Below, piece by piece: positions 11,701 through 22,340 of a stretch of 64,000 bases of DNA. The translations under genes were made by a program, and so were the position numbers. Source of the DNA: Pipra filicauda (Eukaryota; Chordata; Aves; Passeriformes; Pipridae); contig NW_024104998.1 in assembly GCF_003945595.2 (NCBI RefSeq), positions 451,224-515,223 on the forward strand, given 5' to 3'. How positions within the stretch are numbered: the first letter of the stretch is position 1; every line of letters starts with the position of its first letter. The notes below the pieces were generated by a model, which saw only the letters and a list, made by a program, of their open reading frames with translations, had not been told where the DNA came from and ran no database searches.

Positions 11701-14700
11701 TCGGCAGGTATAATACTGATAAGATTGGAAGCCTTCGTAATGTCTTCATCGCATCTGCTGATGTATTGTTATACTCAGAGAAATCGGAACCCGACTGTAC
11801 AAAAGCAAGCACCTCAGAATGTTAGCTAAACAGTTTAAGGGGGGGGGGGGGGGAAATAGCAGTGTTTTTATTTTTCCCTTGACTGGGTCAATTTACACCT
11901 ACATAGCTACAGCTACACAACGCACAGAAGAATGGCAGAATTACAGGAACACTTTTAGCTCTTGATGTGATGCTACCCGTAGGTTTGCATTTCTTGGCCG
12001 TTTCCACGAGTTGCTGGGCTTGCTCTCCTTTGTAAAGAATCAGACAAACTTTTTTTTAAAAAAATTATTCTTCTTAAGTCTAAACAAATTCACCTAGCAC
12101 CTCCACTTTCTAAGATAGATGCCATCCTCCGTGCTTTGGTATATAGGGCTCTCACAAGCTCTTCCTCCATGGCCTTGGTGCAGAGGATTTCGCTTGTTTT
12201 GCTTCAATTTGGAAGCATCAAACCACCGGGAGCTACTGCACGTTATGGCGGCTTCTGGCTAAACTGAGCTAGATTCACTATACAAGAAGCAGACCCGAAT
12301 AATGATTAATTTAAGAAGTTTTCGTTCATTAATTTTTGGCCCAAAAATCTGGTTCGGTGATTTGTCAGGAGATAAACACACAAAACCCTCCTGCTCCTTT
12401 CCTAGCACACATACACCTCAGCAAACTCACCCTCCCCTGTCAAGTCTCATACAGGTTCAAGCTTCTGTCATTAAGGGTTTTAGGGGGGTGGTTTGTTTTT
12501 GCAAATTAATTATCTGAGGAGTCAGAAATGTCAGTCACTCCACCAGCGCATAAAGCAGAGGAGTCTGCAGCAGCTCCGATAGATCTGAGTGTTTGAATGG
12601 CCTTTGAAAGAGGGTTCATCACCCCCCCCCCCCCCCCCCCCCCCCCCGGCCCCCTCCCCCTGTTCCACCAGCTTAGATTCATAGTCTCCGCAGACTCCCT
12701 GCTCCCTACTCATGGGGATCCTGTTCCTCCCTTCCCCTACAGCAGAACCTATCTCTGCCAGACAGCCAGCTCTGCGGCCCCACGTCCACAAGCAGCCTGA
12801 GAAGACCACCCGAGTCCGGACTGTCCTTAATGAAAAACAGCTTCACACCTTGAGGACCTGCTACGCTGCCAACCCCAGGCCTGACGCCCTCATGAAAGAG
12901 CAACTGGTAGAAATGACTGGCCTCAGCCCGAGGGTCATCAGGGTTTGGTTTCAAAACAAGCGATGCAAGGATAAAAAAAGGAGCATTATGATGAAGCAAC
13001 TTCAGCAGCAGCAACCCAATGACAAAACTGTAAGTGGCTTCAGCTTCTGTCCATGTTCTGCCTTAATTGCCAAGGCGAAACGCCTGGGATACGTCCGGTT
13101 CGGACAGCCTCAGGGCTCGGTTTGATGCTTTTGATTTTTTGCGAGCTCCCTTAAAACAAAGAAAACGATACCGCTTAGCTGTTACCGTTTGTTTCTGTTG
13201 TCAGTGCAATCGAAACAGACCACAGAAAGGAGCAGATACAGGCTGCTCACGCAAACCCATCTCTTTTGCGGGGCTAAAAGATACGCAGTGGTTTAGACTA
13301 ACTTCTCTGCAGCATGAATTGTGACCTGCAGAGCTCATGGGATGTGTATCAGCTTTGTGTAATGCTGATACTGCAAAAGCAAAGGACTCCTTAAGGGGAA
13401 AATAATGCTTTTGCCCTCTTCCCTCGTTTTAAACAGAAGTAAATCCAGCAGGGGAAAAAAAAGTTAAAAAAGACGACGGATAAAAGGCAATTTAGATGTG
13501 TTTTTCTTAGCACATTATATACTACAGGATGTATAGGTGTGTGTTTGTCAGTGCACTTACTGTAGAAAAAGACAAATACAATGCAAAGTTTTCAGAATTA
13601 CCATACTGTTTACAGGTTAACTTATAGATAGTTTTATATATTTTGAGTTCTTGCCTGTGGACATATGCGTGTGTGATGCAAACGAGCAGAAAGTCGAACA
13701 AATTGTCTCCATTTTAAGCCAATTTTTTTTCTTTCTGTTGTCGCTAGTCCACTTGAAGAAGAGTCTGTTACTCTCCCTGTGTATATATTGACTGACCTGA
13801 GAATGACTATTAATCCATAAGGCTGCCTAGTTAAGTGGAATTTAAGGAGTTTCATTTTACCCTGTTGGAATGCAATAAAACACGGTGTTATTAACTCGCC
13901 TGAACAATCTATTCGTCGAGGCTTGGAGTTATGTTGTACACTCTGTCTGCACCATAGGGCATACTGGGAGGGCTGTTTTGTTTTGTTTGTTTGTTTATTA
14001 AGAGCGCGGTAATGACGTGGACGGCAGTGGACGTCGTGCAGTGGATATACGATCTAGTTAAGGTCATGCAGAACAAAACCAGCCTGGATGCGACATAGGA
14101 AGGGAGCATAATTAACCGTTTCTTGTTCTGAGACGTGCATCGGCAGTCGAGATACAGAATGCTCAGGTTTAAGAAAGCTTAGGACGGAGTATGCCTTGAG
14201 ACGAATAGGAGCATTAAAGGGAAAGAAAGTAAACTTCCACCGTGATAAATGCAGCGGGTAGAAACAGGCTGACCTAGAGCAGAATACAGTAAGACATTCA
14301 CAGCAGATTAACAAAGCAAATACAAGAGACCGTATAGATAAGATAGAAAGCAGTTTATTGACTCAGCACTTATATACAATGAAGTTAATCAAGCTCATTA
14401 ACATCTTTTGCTGGGCTGTTTACAGAATATCCAAGGGATGACAGGAACTCCTATGGTGGCTGCTAGTCCGGAGAGACATGACGGGGGTTTGCAGGCGAAC
14501 CCCGTGGAGGTGCAGAGTTACCAGCCGCCCTGGAAAGTACTGAGTGACTTCGCGTTGCAGAGTGACATAGACCAACCTGCTTTTCAGCAACTAGTAAGTG
14601 TCGGTTCCCAGCCGGTATCAGGGGCAGAGCAATCGGGGATTCATTAAAAGTGTTGGATGCTCTCAGTGAGACGAGCAATCCACGCTAGCTGGGTTTTCCC

Positions 14701-16764
14701 GAAATTACAAGGTGGACATGATAGCACCTGTAAACATGGAGAATTGAATTGATATCATAGGGGTTGATGCAAAATCTACCTTAGCGTACAGCAGAGCTCT
14801 TGTGGGGTTGACTGCGAGTTTGGATAAGGCCTGAGCCAGGTCTGAGAATAACTCAGCTTTCACACTCCTGAAAACTGACAGCACCTCATCCAGAGAACTA
14901 AAACATTCTTAACACGTCACTTAATTGTACTTACATTTGTGAAAGCAGTTTATAAAATTTGCCCCTCCCCACTTTGGGCCAATTTTGCCTTTATGCCATA
15001 GGCTGAATTTTAAATACATGATTGCAATGTCAGCCCGGGCCCTTGTTTGGTCACACAAATATCAGTCACTTAATTAAAATTTTGAAGTCCTTTTAAGCAT
15101 GTTTCTCTAGATATAACTTCATATATCTACATACACAGACAAATATACATATATATAGCTTATTTTAAATGTTGTCCTTTGAAAAGGAAATTGCTAGTAT
15201 GTATTCAGGTGAAAAATTCAAGCACTATAATAAACTACCTTAAGCCGAAAGAAAACAGACCTTTTAGAATAAATTCTGTTCTTAACTCCCTTCCTTATGC
15301 CTACGTCACTTGGCAGCTCATATGGGACCATATCATCTACAATACTTAGGCCCAACCAGGTGAATTAAGGACAGAAGTTCAACCTTAACTCAGTTTCCTG
15401 GCCTAAATGTGTTAAAACCAGATCTTTAAAATAATAAGGTACGTTGTGTATGGTATTTCAATAATTCAAAATAGTAGTTATGAAAAATTAACATATAAAC
15501 CCTTTTATGATCTGTTGGACATTTTTTTCTTACATGAAATGATGCAAGATAAAGGTTTGTAGCTGAATCTAGCATTGTGTTCAAATCTTTTTGGTTTAGT
15601 ACCATGCTCTCTTGCAGAATCACTTTTCTTTCGCCCAACAGCAGTCTGCAGTTTGTTTCCCTTGCTGGCACACTGTGCTGGCTCAGGGAAATACAGCATA
15701 GCAGCAGGGCTATTTGTATCCTTTTACATCTAGAGCAACCCGTGTTTTTCCTTCTTTAATCAAGCCGTCCATCAGACAGGAGGAAAAATTATCTCCTTCT
15801 CTTGCCTTACTTTCCTGTGCCTTAACAGAATATGAGACTTTAGAAATCTTTGATGCAGTGAGTTCAAAAACAGAGGAAAAAAAAGGCAGAAGAGAAGATG
15901 GGTAATCCAAATACACATACACTTAAAGGTAGATCATTAGATTGACAGATTAATATTAATATACATTTGACATAATTTGTGATACTGAAAAGAGTTAAAA
16001 TAAAGAATAGTGGATGAAAGAGTTCATCCACTGTTCAAGGCACCGTCTCTAATCTGGAAAGGCCCTTAATCACAGGATTGGCCAGCTAAATAGGTGCCAA
16101 AGAAATGCTTTTGGACTAGCAAAGCTCCACCCTTCAAATCATGCCTTTTCCGGACGCTGCTTCTAAACTAACGGGAGCAGCGGGGCACATTAGGATGAAA
16201 TAGTGTGACCTTTTTTATCAAACTGACTCTCATTAAGAAGAGATAGCACCCGCCTCAAATCACGAATGAAAGAGGATGGCTGGTTTCAAATGCCTTTCTG
16301 CTCCTGGATGCTCCTTCCAGGTTTATTTTCGTATGTGCACAAAAGGGGAAAAAGGTAACCTTTCAGTTTCCTGTCAAGAAAACACATGCACTCCTAAATA
16401 ATTGACTAGAACATCCTGTTGGGATTGCCACTCTTGCAACACAGGGAAGAAGACCTCATTAATAAGTTTGTTTGTTTATTTGCTTGATTTTTCAGTCTTC
16501 TTTTTTCCTTTTTTTTTTAATCTACTTTTTCTTGGTGATTTGGCCAAAGGCCTGAAAAGGGTTCCTGTGAAGTCAATGGGGAAGCTAAACAGAGCAACCA
16601 GCAGTGACACAGCCTCCTGTGGAGACGTATCGGGCCATTCGGCTGCATGCCTTGTGTATTTATTTTTGTGTTCTTCTTTGCCTTTACCTGCTACTTTTGG
16701 TTGATTTTTACAGTTGTAGCAAAACTTCTTTTTCTTATTTTTCTTCTTTTTTTTTTTTTTCTTT

Positions 16765-16807
<43 letters not shown>

Positions 16808-16928
16808 GCAGGTTAATTTTTCGGAAGGAGGACCCGGTTCCAATTCTACTGGAAGTGAAGTAGCATCAATGTCCTCTCAGCTGCCAGATACACCCAACAG
16901 CATGGTAGCCAGTCCTATTGAGGCATGA
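6463..16928 (+). CDS. ISL1: ISL1, LIM-homeodomain transcription factor (six coding exons, complete)
   Basis: The joined exons 6463-6490, 7389-7578, 10513-10772, 12743-13029, 14426-14593 and 16812-16928 encode 349 residues plus TGA, the usual ISL1 length. ISL1 is a nuclear DNA-binding factor needed for motor neurons, sensory neurons, retina, pancreatic islets and second-heart-field progenitors; it works with LDB1 and LHX3. Visible domains: LIM1, residues 17-70 (Zn ligands C17, C20, H39, C42, C45, C48, C67, D70); LIM2, 79-132 (C79, C82, H101, C104, C107, C110, C129, D132); homeodomain about 181-240 with recognition-helix WFQNKR at 228-233; a QQQQ run at 247-250; LHX3-binding region about 262-291; Ser/Pro-rich C-terminus. 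All introns are GT-AG. The chosen ATG is the first after the promoter boxes and has a good context (G at -3 and +4). Compared with human ISL1 as I remember it, I see only a few conservative changes (Thr55, Ala97, Gly143). Identity is essentially certain. Confidence 0.98.
6491..7388 (+). other. ISL1: ISL1 intron 1
   Basis: 898 bp with GT-AG ends. It contains an A/C-rich tract at about 7181-7290 almost free of G and T (low complexity). No gene or recognised repeat otherwise. Confidence 0.9.
7389..7578 (+). CDS. ISL1: ISL1 coding exon 2 (LIM1)
   Basis: 190 nt after the acceptor CATTTCAG (7381-7388) and before the donor GTATGC at 7579. It encodes residues 10-72 and two bases of codon 73: all of LIM1 with its eight zinc ligands. 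Codons here are notably AT-rich compared with GC-rich exon 3. Confidence 0.97.
7579..10512 (+). other. ISL1: ISL1 intron 2
   Basis: 2,934 bp with GT-AG ends. It holds a TTTA microsatellite at 8745-8781 and, near its 3' end (about 10400-10510), a long C/T-rich tract leading into exon 3. The middle is AT-rich with no open frame of interest; parts may be conserved enhancers, which cannot be judged without an alignment. Confidence 0.9.
8745..8781. repeat. (TTTA)n microsatellite
   Basis: About nine tandem TTTA units in intron 2. Confidence 0.95.
10513..10772 (+). CDS. ISL1: ISL1 coding exon 3 (LIM2)
   Basis: 260 nt after a long C/T-rich tract ending CTGCTCAG, with donor GTACCG at 10773. It completes codon 73 and runs to the first base of codon 160. 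It holds LIM2 (79-132) and the linker towards the homeodomain. It is strongly GC-rich and merges into a CpG-rich 5' end of intron 3, so the reading frame stays open well past the donor; that extension is not evidence of a longer exon. Confidence 0.97.
10520..11130. other. CpG-rich block across exon 3 and the start of intron 3
   Basis: High G+C with frequent CG dinucleotides through LIM2-coding exon 3 and about 350 bp of intron 3. It gives long open frames on both strands (including a 307-codon + frame through the exon), which are composition effects. Boundaries are by eye. Confidence 0.6.
10773..12742 (+). other. ISL1: ISL1 intron 3
   Basis: 1,970 bp with GT-AG ends. CpG-rich at the 5' end. 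It contains a run of 15 G (11839-11853) and a run of 26 C (12622-12647), the latter ending 95 bp before exon 4. No gene in it. Confidence 0.9.
12622..12647. repeat. 26-nt poly(C) run upstream of exon 4
   Basis: Uninterrupted C run followed by GGCCCCCTCCCCC. On the - strand this is a G26 tract able to form G-quadruplexes. Length is likely polymorphic and sequencing-prone. Confidence 0.9.
12743..13029 (+). CDS. ISL1: ISL1 coding exon 4 (homeodomain)
   Basis: 287 nt after acceptor CCCCTACAG, with consensus donor GTAAGT at 13030. It encodes the end of codon 160 through Thr255: the entire homeodomain (about 181-240, including the invariant Trp228, Phe229 and Asn231) and the glutamine run. It ends in phase 0, which lets exon 5 be shortened by whole codons. 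If intron 4 were retained, translation would stop 32 codons later at 13123-13125. Confidence 0.97.
13030..14425 (+). other. ISL1: ISL1 intron 4
   Basis: 1,396 bp with GTAAGT donor and TTTACAG acceptor. It contains a short TTTG-rich stretch near 13976-14000. No gene or recognised mobile element. Confidence 0.9.
14426..14593 (+). CDS. ISL1: ISL1 coding exon 5 (LHX3-binding region)
   Basis: 168 nt (56 codons, residues 256-311) after acceptor TGTTTACAG, with donor GTAAGT at 14594. It covers the region that contacts the LIM domains of LHX3/LHX4 in the motor-neuron complex. An internal TTTGCAG ends at 14494; splicing there removes exactly 69 nt (residues 256-278) in frame, the deletion that defines the Isl1-beta isoform in mammals. 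Confidence 0.96.
14481..14494 (+). promoter_or_regulatory. ISL1: Internal alternative 3' splice site for Isl1-beta
   Basis: Inside exon 5 the sequence GGGGGTTTGCAG ends at 14494. Joining exon 4 (phase 0) to 14495 deletes 69 nt, residues 256-278, and keeps the frame. A mammalian Isl1-beta isoform lacking 23 residues in the LHX3-binding region is known. The site is seen directly; its use in this species is inferred. Confidence 0.7.
14594..16811 (+). other. ISL1: ISL1 intron 5
   Basis: 2,218 bp with GTAAGT donor. AT-rich. The last about 70 bp are T-rich, with a 14-T run and a 40-T run ending five bases before the exon. No gene recognised inside it. Confidence 0.9.
16767..16806 (+). repeat. ISL1: 40-nt poly(T) run in the exon 6 polypyrimidine tract
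   Basis: Uninterrupted T run, followed directly by GGCAG and exon 6. It serves as the polypyrimidine tract but is far longer than normal. Confidence 0.95.
16812..16928 (+). CDS. ISL1: ISL1 coding exon 6 (C-terminus and stop)
   Basis: 117 nt after acceptor TTGGCAG, encoding residues 312-349 and TGA at 16926-16928. The product is Ser/Gly/Pro-rich, ending MVASPIEA, part of the transactivation region. The acceptor is preceded by an uninterrupted run of 40 T (16767-16806), itself preceded by a 14-T run. Confidence 0.97.
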
Positions 16929-18115
16929 GGAACACTCATTCAGATTTCTGTTGTTGTTGTTTCTGCCCTTATCCTCATCCCGTTGGAGAGAGTGGGAAAG
17001 TGAACGTGTTGTGACTCCGAAATTTAGGGGGAAAGAATATTTAACAACCCTGTAAGACACCTAGCAAGGAACTGTTCCATGAGATGAACGGAGTCATGTT
17101 TGAAAAGACAAGGTAATATGGTAGCAACACTGTGAAGACAATCATGGGATCTCACTAGAAAAAAATACTAAAAAGAACCACAAACCCCGCGCTTTTCAAT
17201 GATCAGAGGAGGATCAAAAAGACGTTTTCCAAATGTAAAGGATTTGTACTTGTGGATCTCAAAAAAAAAAAAAAATCTTTTCATTTGACTGCACATCTTA
17301 GGGAGAAACCAAGGTAGAGGGACTTTCTATCTGGTCCCTCCCAATCCGAATGGTGCTGTTTCAATATTGGGGATAGCCTTGCCAAAAGAAGCTCCAGTAG
17401 GTTTTCCATCATCAGGAAAGAGACGATTCAGCCCTGCATTGTTGAAAGATTCCTTGCAGGAAGGTGGAGCTGCGTTGGTTTGCAATGTTGTTTTTAGTTG
17501 ACTCTTAACAAGGGGTTGTTTCCTGGGTCTCTTCTAGCATGTCTGTAGCGGGGTTTTGGTTTTGTTTGGTTGAGATCCACCCCCTATTAAGTCCTAGATG
17601 ATTAAAAATAGATTTTCGATTTCCTCTTTGAAACCAATTTATAAAAACATTGCAACAAGGTATACCTCTATTTTGCCACAAAGCGTCTCGGGATTGTGTT
17701 TGAAATGTGTCTGCCCAAGAACCTTCCCCTCCCCCAAAGATGTGTATAGTCATTGGTTATAAGGACTGTTTTTCTCTCTTTCTCTTTCTCTCTCACTCTC
17801 TAAAAAAAAAAAAAAGAAAAAAGTAAAAAAAAAAATAAGGTAAAAAAAAGGAAAAGCGAAAAGAAAAAAATCACTCTTTTTGTTTGCTCTTGCATTGCAA
17901 AATTATAAAGTAATTTATTATTTATTATCGGAAGACTTGCCACTTTTCATGTCATTTGACTATTTTTTGTTTGCTCAAGTAAAAAAAAAAAAAAAAAAAA
18001 GAAAAAAAAAAGAAGAGGTTGTACCGTGGTCTTTGAATTATATGTCTAATTCTATGTGGGTTTTGTCCTTTTTCTTTCCTTAAATATGATGTGAAATAAA
18101 AGCGCCATATGTAGA
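16929..18115 (+). other. ISL1: ISL1 3'UTR
   Basis: From the stop codon to just past the first canonical AATAAA. It is AT-rich with several A-runs (around 17262, 17802-17870 and 17981-18011) and ATTTA-type AU-rich motifs near 17910-17930. No miRNA site is called because none can be checked by eye with confidence. The 3' limit is inferred from the poly(A) signal. Confidence 0.65.
18095..18100 (+). terminator. ISL1: Probable main ISL1 poly(A) signal AATAAA
   Basis: First canonical AATAAA after the stop codon. Further AATAAA hexamers lie at 18247-18252 and 18281-18286 and could give slightly longer 3'UTRs. Confidence 0.6.
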
Positions 18116-19325
18116 ATTATTATATCTTCAGGACTATTTCACTAGATAAGCGTTTGAAATAGAGAAAATAATAATAATATTAACATTAAATAATGAACAA
18201 AGTTCCCTCTTTTAAATATTTACAGGTTAGCAGTTATAATACCTGAAATAAAATATTGCATGCAAAGCAGGTCGTTAGTGAATAAAAGGAGTGTGATATT
18301 TTATTGCAAGTATTAACGACCAGCTTGTAAATTTCCATTTCAACAACTGTATCAGGGCTAGTTGGATGCCTTAGCTTTCAATTGATAACGTTAGAAAGTC
18401 TCTTGTTCCTCCCCACCCCATCCCTTGCCCTTGAAAATGATATTACTCTAGGCATGATCTGACATAACGTTAAAACATCTAAAGAACTGGGAGCTCAGGC
18501 TTTTTGCTGAGTTCTACTATTTTTAAAAATATAATAAAAAGAAAGTGCTGTATACCAAAGCCTCGTTGTTGAGATTGTTGAAGTGACCTGTGCTTTAAGT
18601 ATAAGCTCCTGATAAAAAGGACGCTTTTTGCTTAACAAGTCAAGTATACCATTATTTATCAGTGTCTGCTGTCAAAACAATTAAATAATGCTGCAGGAGG
18701 AATAGTTGTGGGGATATTTCTGTCGGGGATATTGCTGTGAAATTGCACGAATATGTTCCTTATTTTCTGTCGACTTTCCTCTCTTCACTCCGTCTTTTAT
18801 TCCTTTTTTAATTTGTGGGGCAGAGGGTGGTGAAAGCTCGAAACGTGGGCGATTTCTTGGGGAAAAGTTGAAAGAAGAAAAAAATGGGAAAGGGTTGTTT
18901 TTGCTCTAATCCAAGTGTGCTCCCTAGTGCTCCTGGGCAGCACAAGACAAAGGTTCGCTTCAAAACACCCTTAAGGACTGGAATATACAGAGATTTTTAG
19001 TCTGACAAAGACAAGTTGGTTTGCATGTCGGTTCCTCCAAACCCCAATGTTTTCTTAACATAACCTTCTTTTTCCTCCCTCCTCACCATCTCAGCCCACC
19101 CTGAGCAAGCTCAGCTATAGACAAACCATTTCGACAGTACAGAGAACATTAAAAAATGTTTAAAATCTAATACAAGGATTTCAGTCATCCTGATTAGAAA
19201 CTGGATTCATTTTGTATGCTCAAGTGTAATACATTTTTGAGTACTTGATAAATATTTAAATAAATATGAAATCTACCTTAAACTGTGTGACCAGTAACCC
19301 TTGTGTTTTCATGCAGGATCAGAGG
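18116..19325. other. Downstream flank, AT-rich, no gene
   Basis: No open frame of note and no recognised repeat; two additional poly(A) hexamers at its start. Confidence 0.7.
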
Positions 19326-19329
19326 ATTG

Positions 19330-20110
19330 GTACGGCGCTTCGGGGGGCGGGAGGGAGAAGGGGTATCATTTCTGCCCCGTAGTCTGACGTGTAAGTTGTT
19401 GGAGTCCCTCTTAATTGGGTGAGTTTGGAGACGCAGTCTCCGACTCGGGAGGGTCTGTAACTGTTACCAGCAAGTGCTGGTAACGTGTAAGGGCAGGGCA
19501 ACCCCGGAGCCTTTGCATTCGCCTCTTACCGCCGGGAGGCTTAACGCGTAGGTGGGAAGAGCGGCGGCTCCACGGGGTTGCGGGGGGGCAGGGACCCCGA
19601 GAGAGAGCAACCTGCGCGCCAGGGCGCTGCTGAGAGCCGCTTCCCGGCCCCGGGGTGGACCTTAGGGCCGCTGAACGTCTGTCGTCTCCGAGGGCCGCGC
19701 ACGGAGGGAAAGGCGACTTTTGGCGGTCGGTCCTGGCGGGGGGAAAGCCCCCCCAGCCCTGGGCCCCGCAGTGCCGACGCACCCTGTGGGCGGCTGGGGC
19801 AGTCGCCGAGATAAGCCGCACAGGGGCTGACGTTCTGGCTGCCAGCGCAGCGTCTTGGCCCTTCAAACACACCGGGCAGCAGGGTGTCTGTGGCGTCGGA
19901 GCGCTGTCGCGGTTCTGCAGCGGACTGCGGGCGGGAATCCCACTGGGCATGTGCCTGAACCCACATCTACCGCCAGGCTCCTGCCTGCAGCCCCGCAGGG
20001 GCCTGAGCCCCCCCACCCTGTCCAGGACGAGGGAGCAGGCGGGTCACTTTTGCGGCAGCCGCTCGGTGGTCTCCGCGTCCCTCAGGAAGCGCACCCTGGA
20101 GCCTCCAACC
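19330..20110. other. Orphan CpG island about 1.2 kb beyond the ISL1 3' end
   Basis: About 0.8 kb of dense CG dinucleotides in AT-rich surroundings. Both strands carry overlapping frames (a 201-codon - frame and a 163-codon + frame), none resembling a known protein; these look compositional. It could be a promoter of a non-coding RNA or an enhancer-type CpG island in the ISL1 domain. Confidence 0.6.
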
Positions 20111-21280
20111 TCGAAACTGCGGTTAAAAAAATTCGCCTTATTTTAAGATTATTTCTTTTATGGCCTTTAGTTCCCTTTTCCATGACATATAGCGCACCGC
20201 AAACCTTCGAATGTGTTCTGCCGTGGAGCAAATAAAGACAAACTGTCGAGCGGACTCTCCCAGCGCCTTCAGGAGAACACCCTTCCTGACCTTGGGCAGC
20301 AGGATTTGTGTAAGCGAGAGAAGAGCTCCTCTTCATGAAATGCATGTCCTTATGGCGCTCTGTCAGGTTCCTGCTCTGAGTTCTCCTTCCAATATGGACG
20401 AGGGTGGCGATTAGCAGTCCCAGGTCCGTCGGTTTTCTTCTTGCTGCAGCTAGTTTTAATAATGTCAAATAAGGCCTATTAAAGCCTGCGGTAATTTCTC
20501 TGAAGATTCCGTTCGCACACACTGAGACCAGTATTCAGACTCTTCTCATTTCAATATTTGTACCAGGTTAATTAGCACTCAGCATCCCCAGCCAACGTGG
20601 CAATGAGACGCAGAAGCCGGGTACGTGAATTCCAGAGTTGAGATCAGTTAAACATCTCAACAGTAAGTGTTTGCCTTTATATAAATATGAATGCATACAT
20701 ATCTTAACAAAACCACGTTGAGTCACCCAAGAATGGATGTCAGGGAAAGAACCAGGGTCCCTCCGGCAGTGTTGGCCCTCAGGCCGCCGCAGCCCCAGCC
20801 GGAGCGCAGCTCCCGGGAGGGAGCCGTGGTGCCGAGTGGGTTTCACGCGCACCCATCCTCCCTGGCCCCGTCTGCACGCCCGAAACGCCGGCAGCGTTTT
20901 ACGGTGAGAGATGCCGCTGCTGGGCGCTTTGCGTGCTTCAGTGGAGCTGTAAGTAGTTAATAAAGGGACTGGAAAGAGATCCTGTTTACTGATTGTTCCT
21001 GATTGTTGTTTTCTTGATAACAGTGCAAGCCACTGAATGACTGTTTGAGCTCAGGCGCCACAAACATAAACAGCTCCCAATGTGCCGGCCCTGGTGTAGG
21101 ATCACTCCCGAGGCTTGTGAAGTGCAGGCAGAGAAGGCAGCTCCCAAGAGAGACAGGCTCCGGGGGAGGGGTGGGGGGGGGGCGGTGAGCGGAAGAGGTT
21201 CGCCTGTATAGCCGACCTTTCCATATTGCACGGTATCTGCCCTCTAATGAGGGCCTTGCCAGGGGCAAGGCGCGTAAAAT
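20111..21280. other. Spacer between CpG blocks
   Basis: Mixed composition with a smaller CpG-rich patch at about 20740-20950. No gene recognised. Confidence 0.6.
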
Positions 21281-22340
21281 CAGTAAGTGCCTTTCTCCGA
21301 GCCTTCTGCCCGTGCCGGAGCTCAGGGCAGGCTCTGAGCGCAGCTCTGCGCAGCATCCCAGCCGAAAGATGCTGCTTTTACATCACGCTGTTGTTTCGTT
21401 TGAATTTCCCTTAAATTTTCCCGCAGCGGCTAAGAGACACTAAACAAGTGCTTGTTCGAGGCCAGGGAGGGAGAGTGATGGAGGCAGGGAGGGCGCGCAG
21501 CCTCGCCGCGTCAGACCCGCTCCCCGGGCCCGGTGTTCCGGGATTGGCGGCACCGGGACAATGATCCTGCAGGGCAGCCCGACCGGGCTCTGCCGCGGCT
21601 GCCGCTTGAGGAACCACCTGCAGCTCCCGCTCTCTTCTGGGGTGTGTAGCGCGGGGAAAGAAGGAAGGAGGGAGGTTGCAAAACAGGATGTTTGCTGGAG
21701 TGTCTCTTTGCCTTTTTTTTTTTTTTTAATTTTCTCCTGGCAGACAAAAAAGGGTGAAGTGTGATTGAGGGGTAGAAAGAGAGAGCGAAAAGTTTTTCAG
21801 AAAGAAGTTACACGCATTAGGAGAGAGCTTGGTTTCTATCTCCGGGAAGACCTCGGGGAGCAATGGGAAGAGGAAAATAGAGTGTTACTGTGGCTTTTCT
21901 TTAGGAGGGCTGTTCAGGTCGGTAGATCGCCAAGGCTAATCCAAACAACCCGTTTGACTTGTGAGGTCCGGTGTCTAGACATAGCTGGGGACTCGGCGGC
22001 TCCTTATCTGGTTTTGGAATCAGCCAAAAGAGACTTTTCTTAATGTCCACAGCAGCACTAGGATCTGCCGGGGCCGGGGAGCCACCGCACCTCGCAGACA
22101 GGACAACAAATACACCCACCACCTGGAGGCTTTACAGCCCACTTTGTTGTTCCCGGGCCGCCGCGGCTGCAGCTCGGCCTCCCCCAGCCCCGGCCGACGG
22201 GCAGGGATGACCAGCCCTCTGCTCAGTCGAACGTCCACCCCGCTGTTGCCACCGCAGCTGCTCCGGTCGCTTCCCGTCCAGCGAAGTGCCACCTCGGCGG
22301 CAGGATGTGGCAGTGGGCACTGAGCCCCGCTGGGGTCAGA
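21281..22340. other. Second downstream CpG-rich cluster
   Basis: CpG-rich patches at about 21280-21660 and 22050-22340 separated by a purine-rich stretch. No coding gene recognised. Together with 19330-20110 it forms a cluster 3' of ISL1. Confidence 0.55.

Noticed and set aside
19411..20016. 201-codon - frame in the downstream CpG island
   Set aside because: Several frames on both strands are open over the same bases and none has a known domain; a composition effect.
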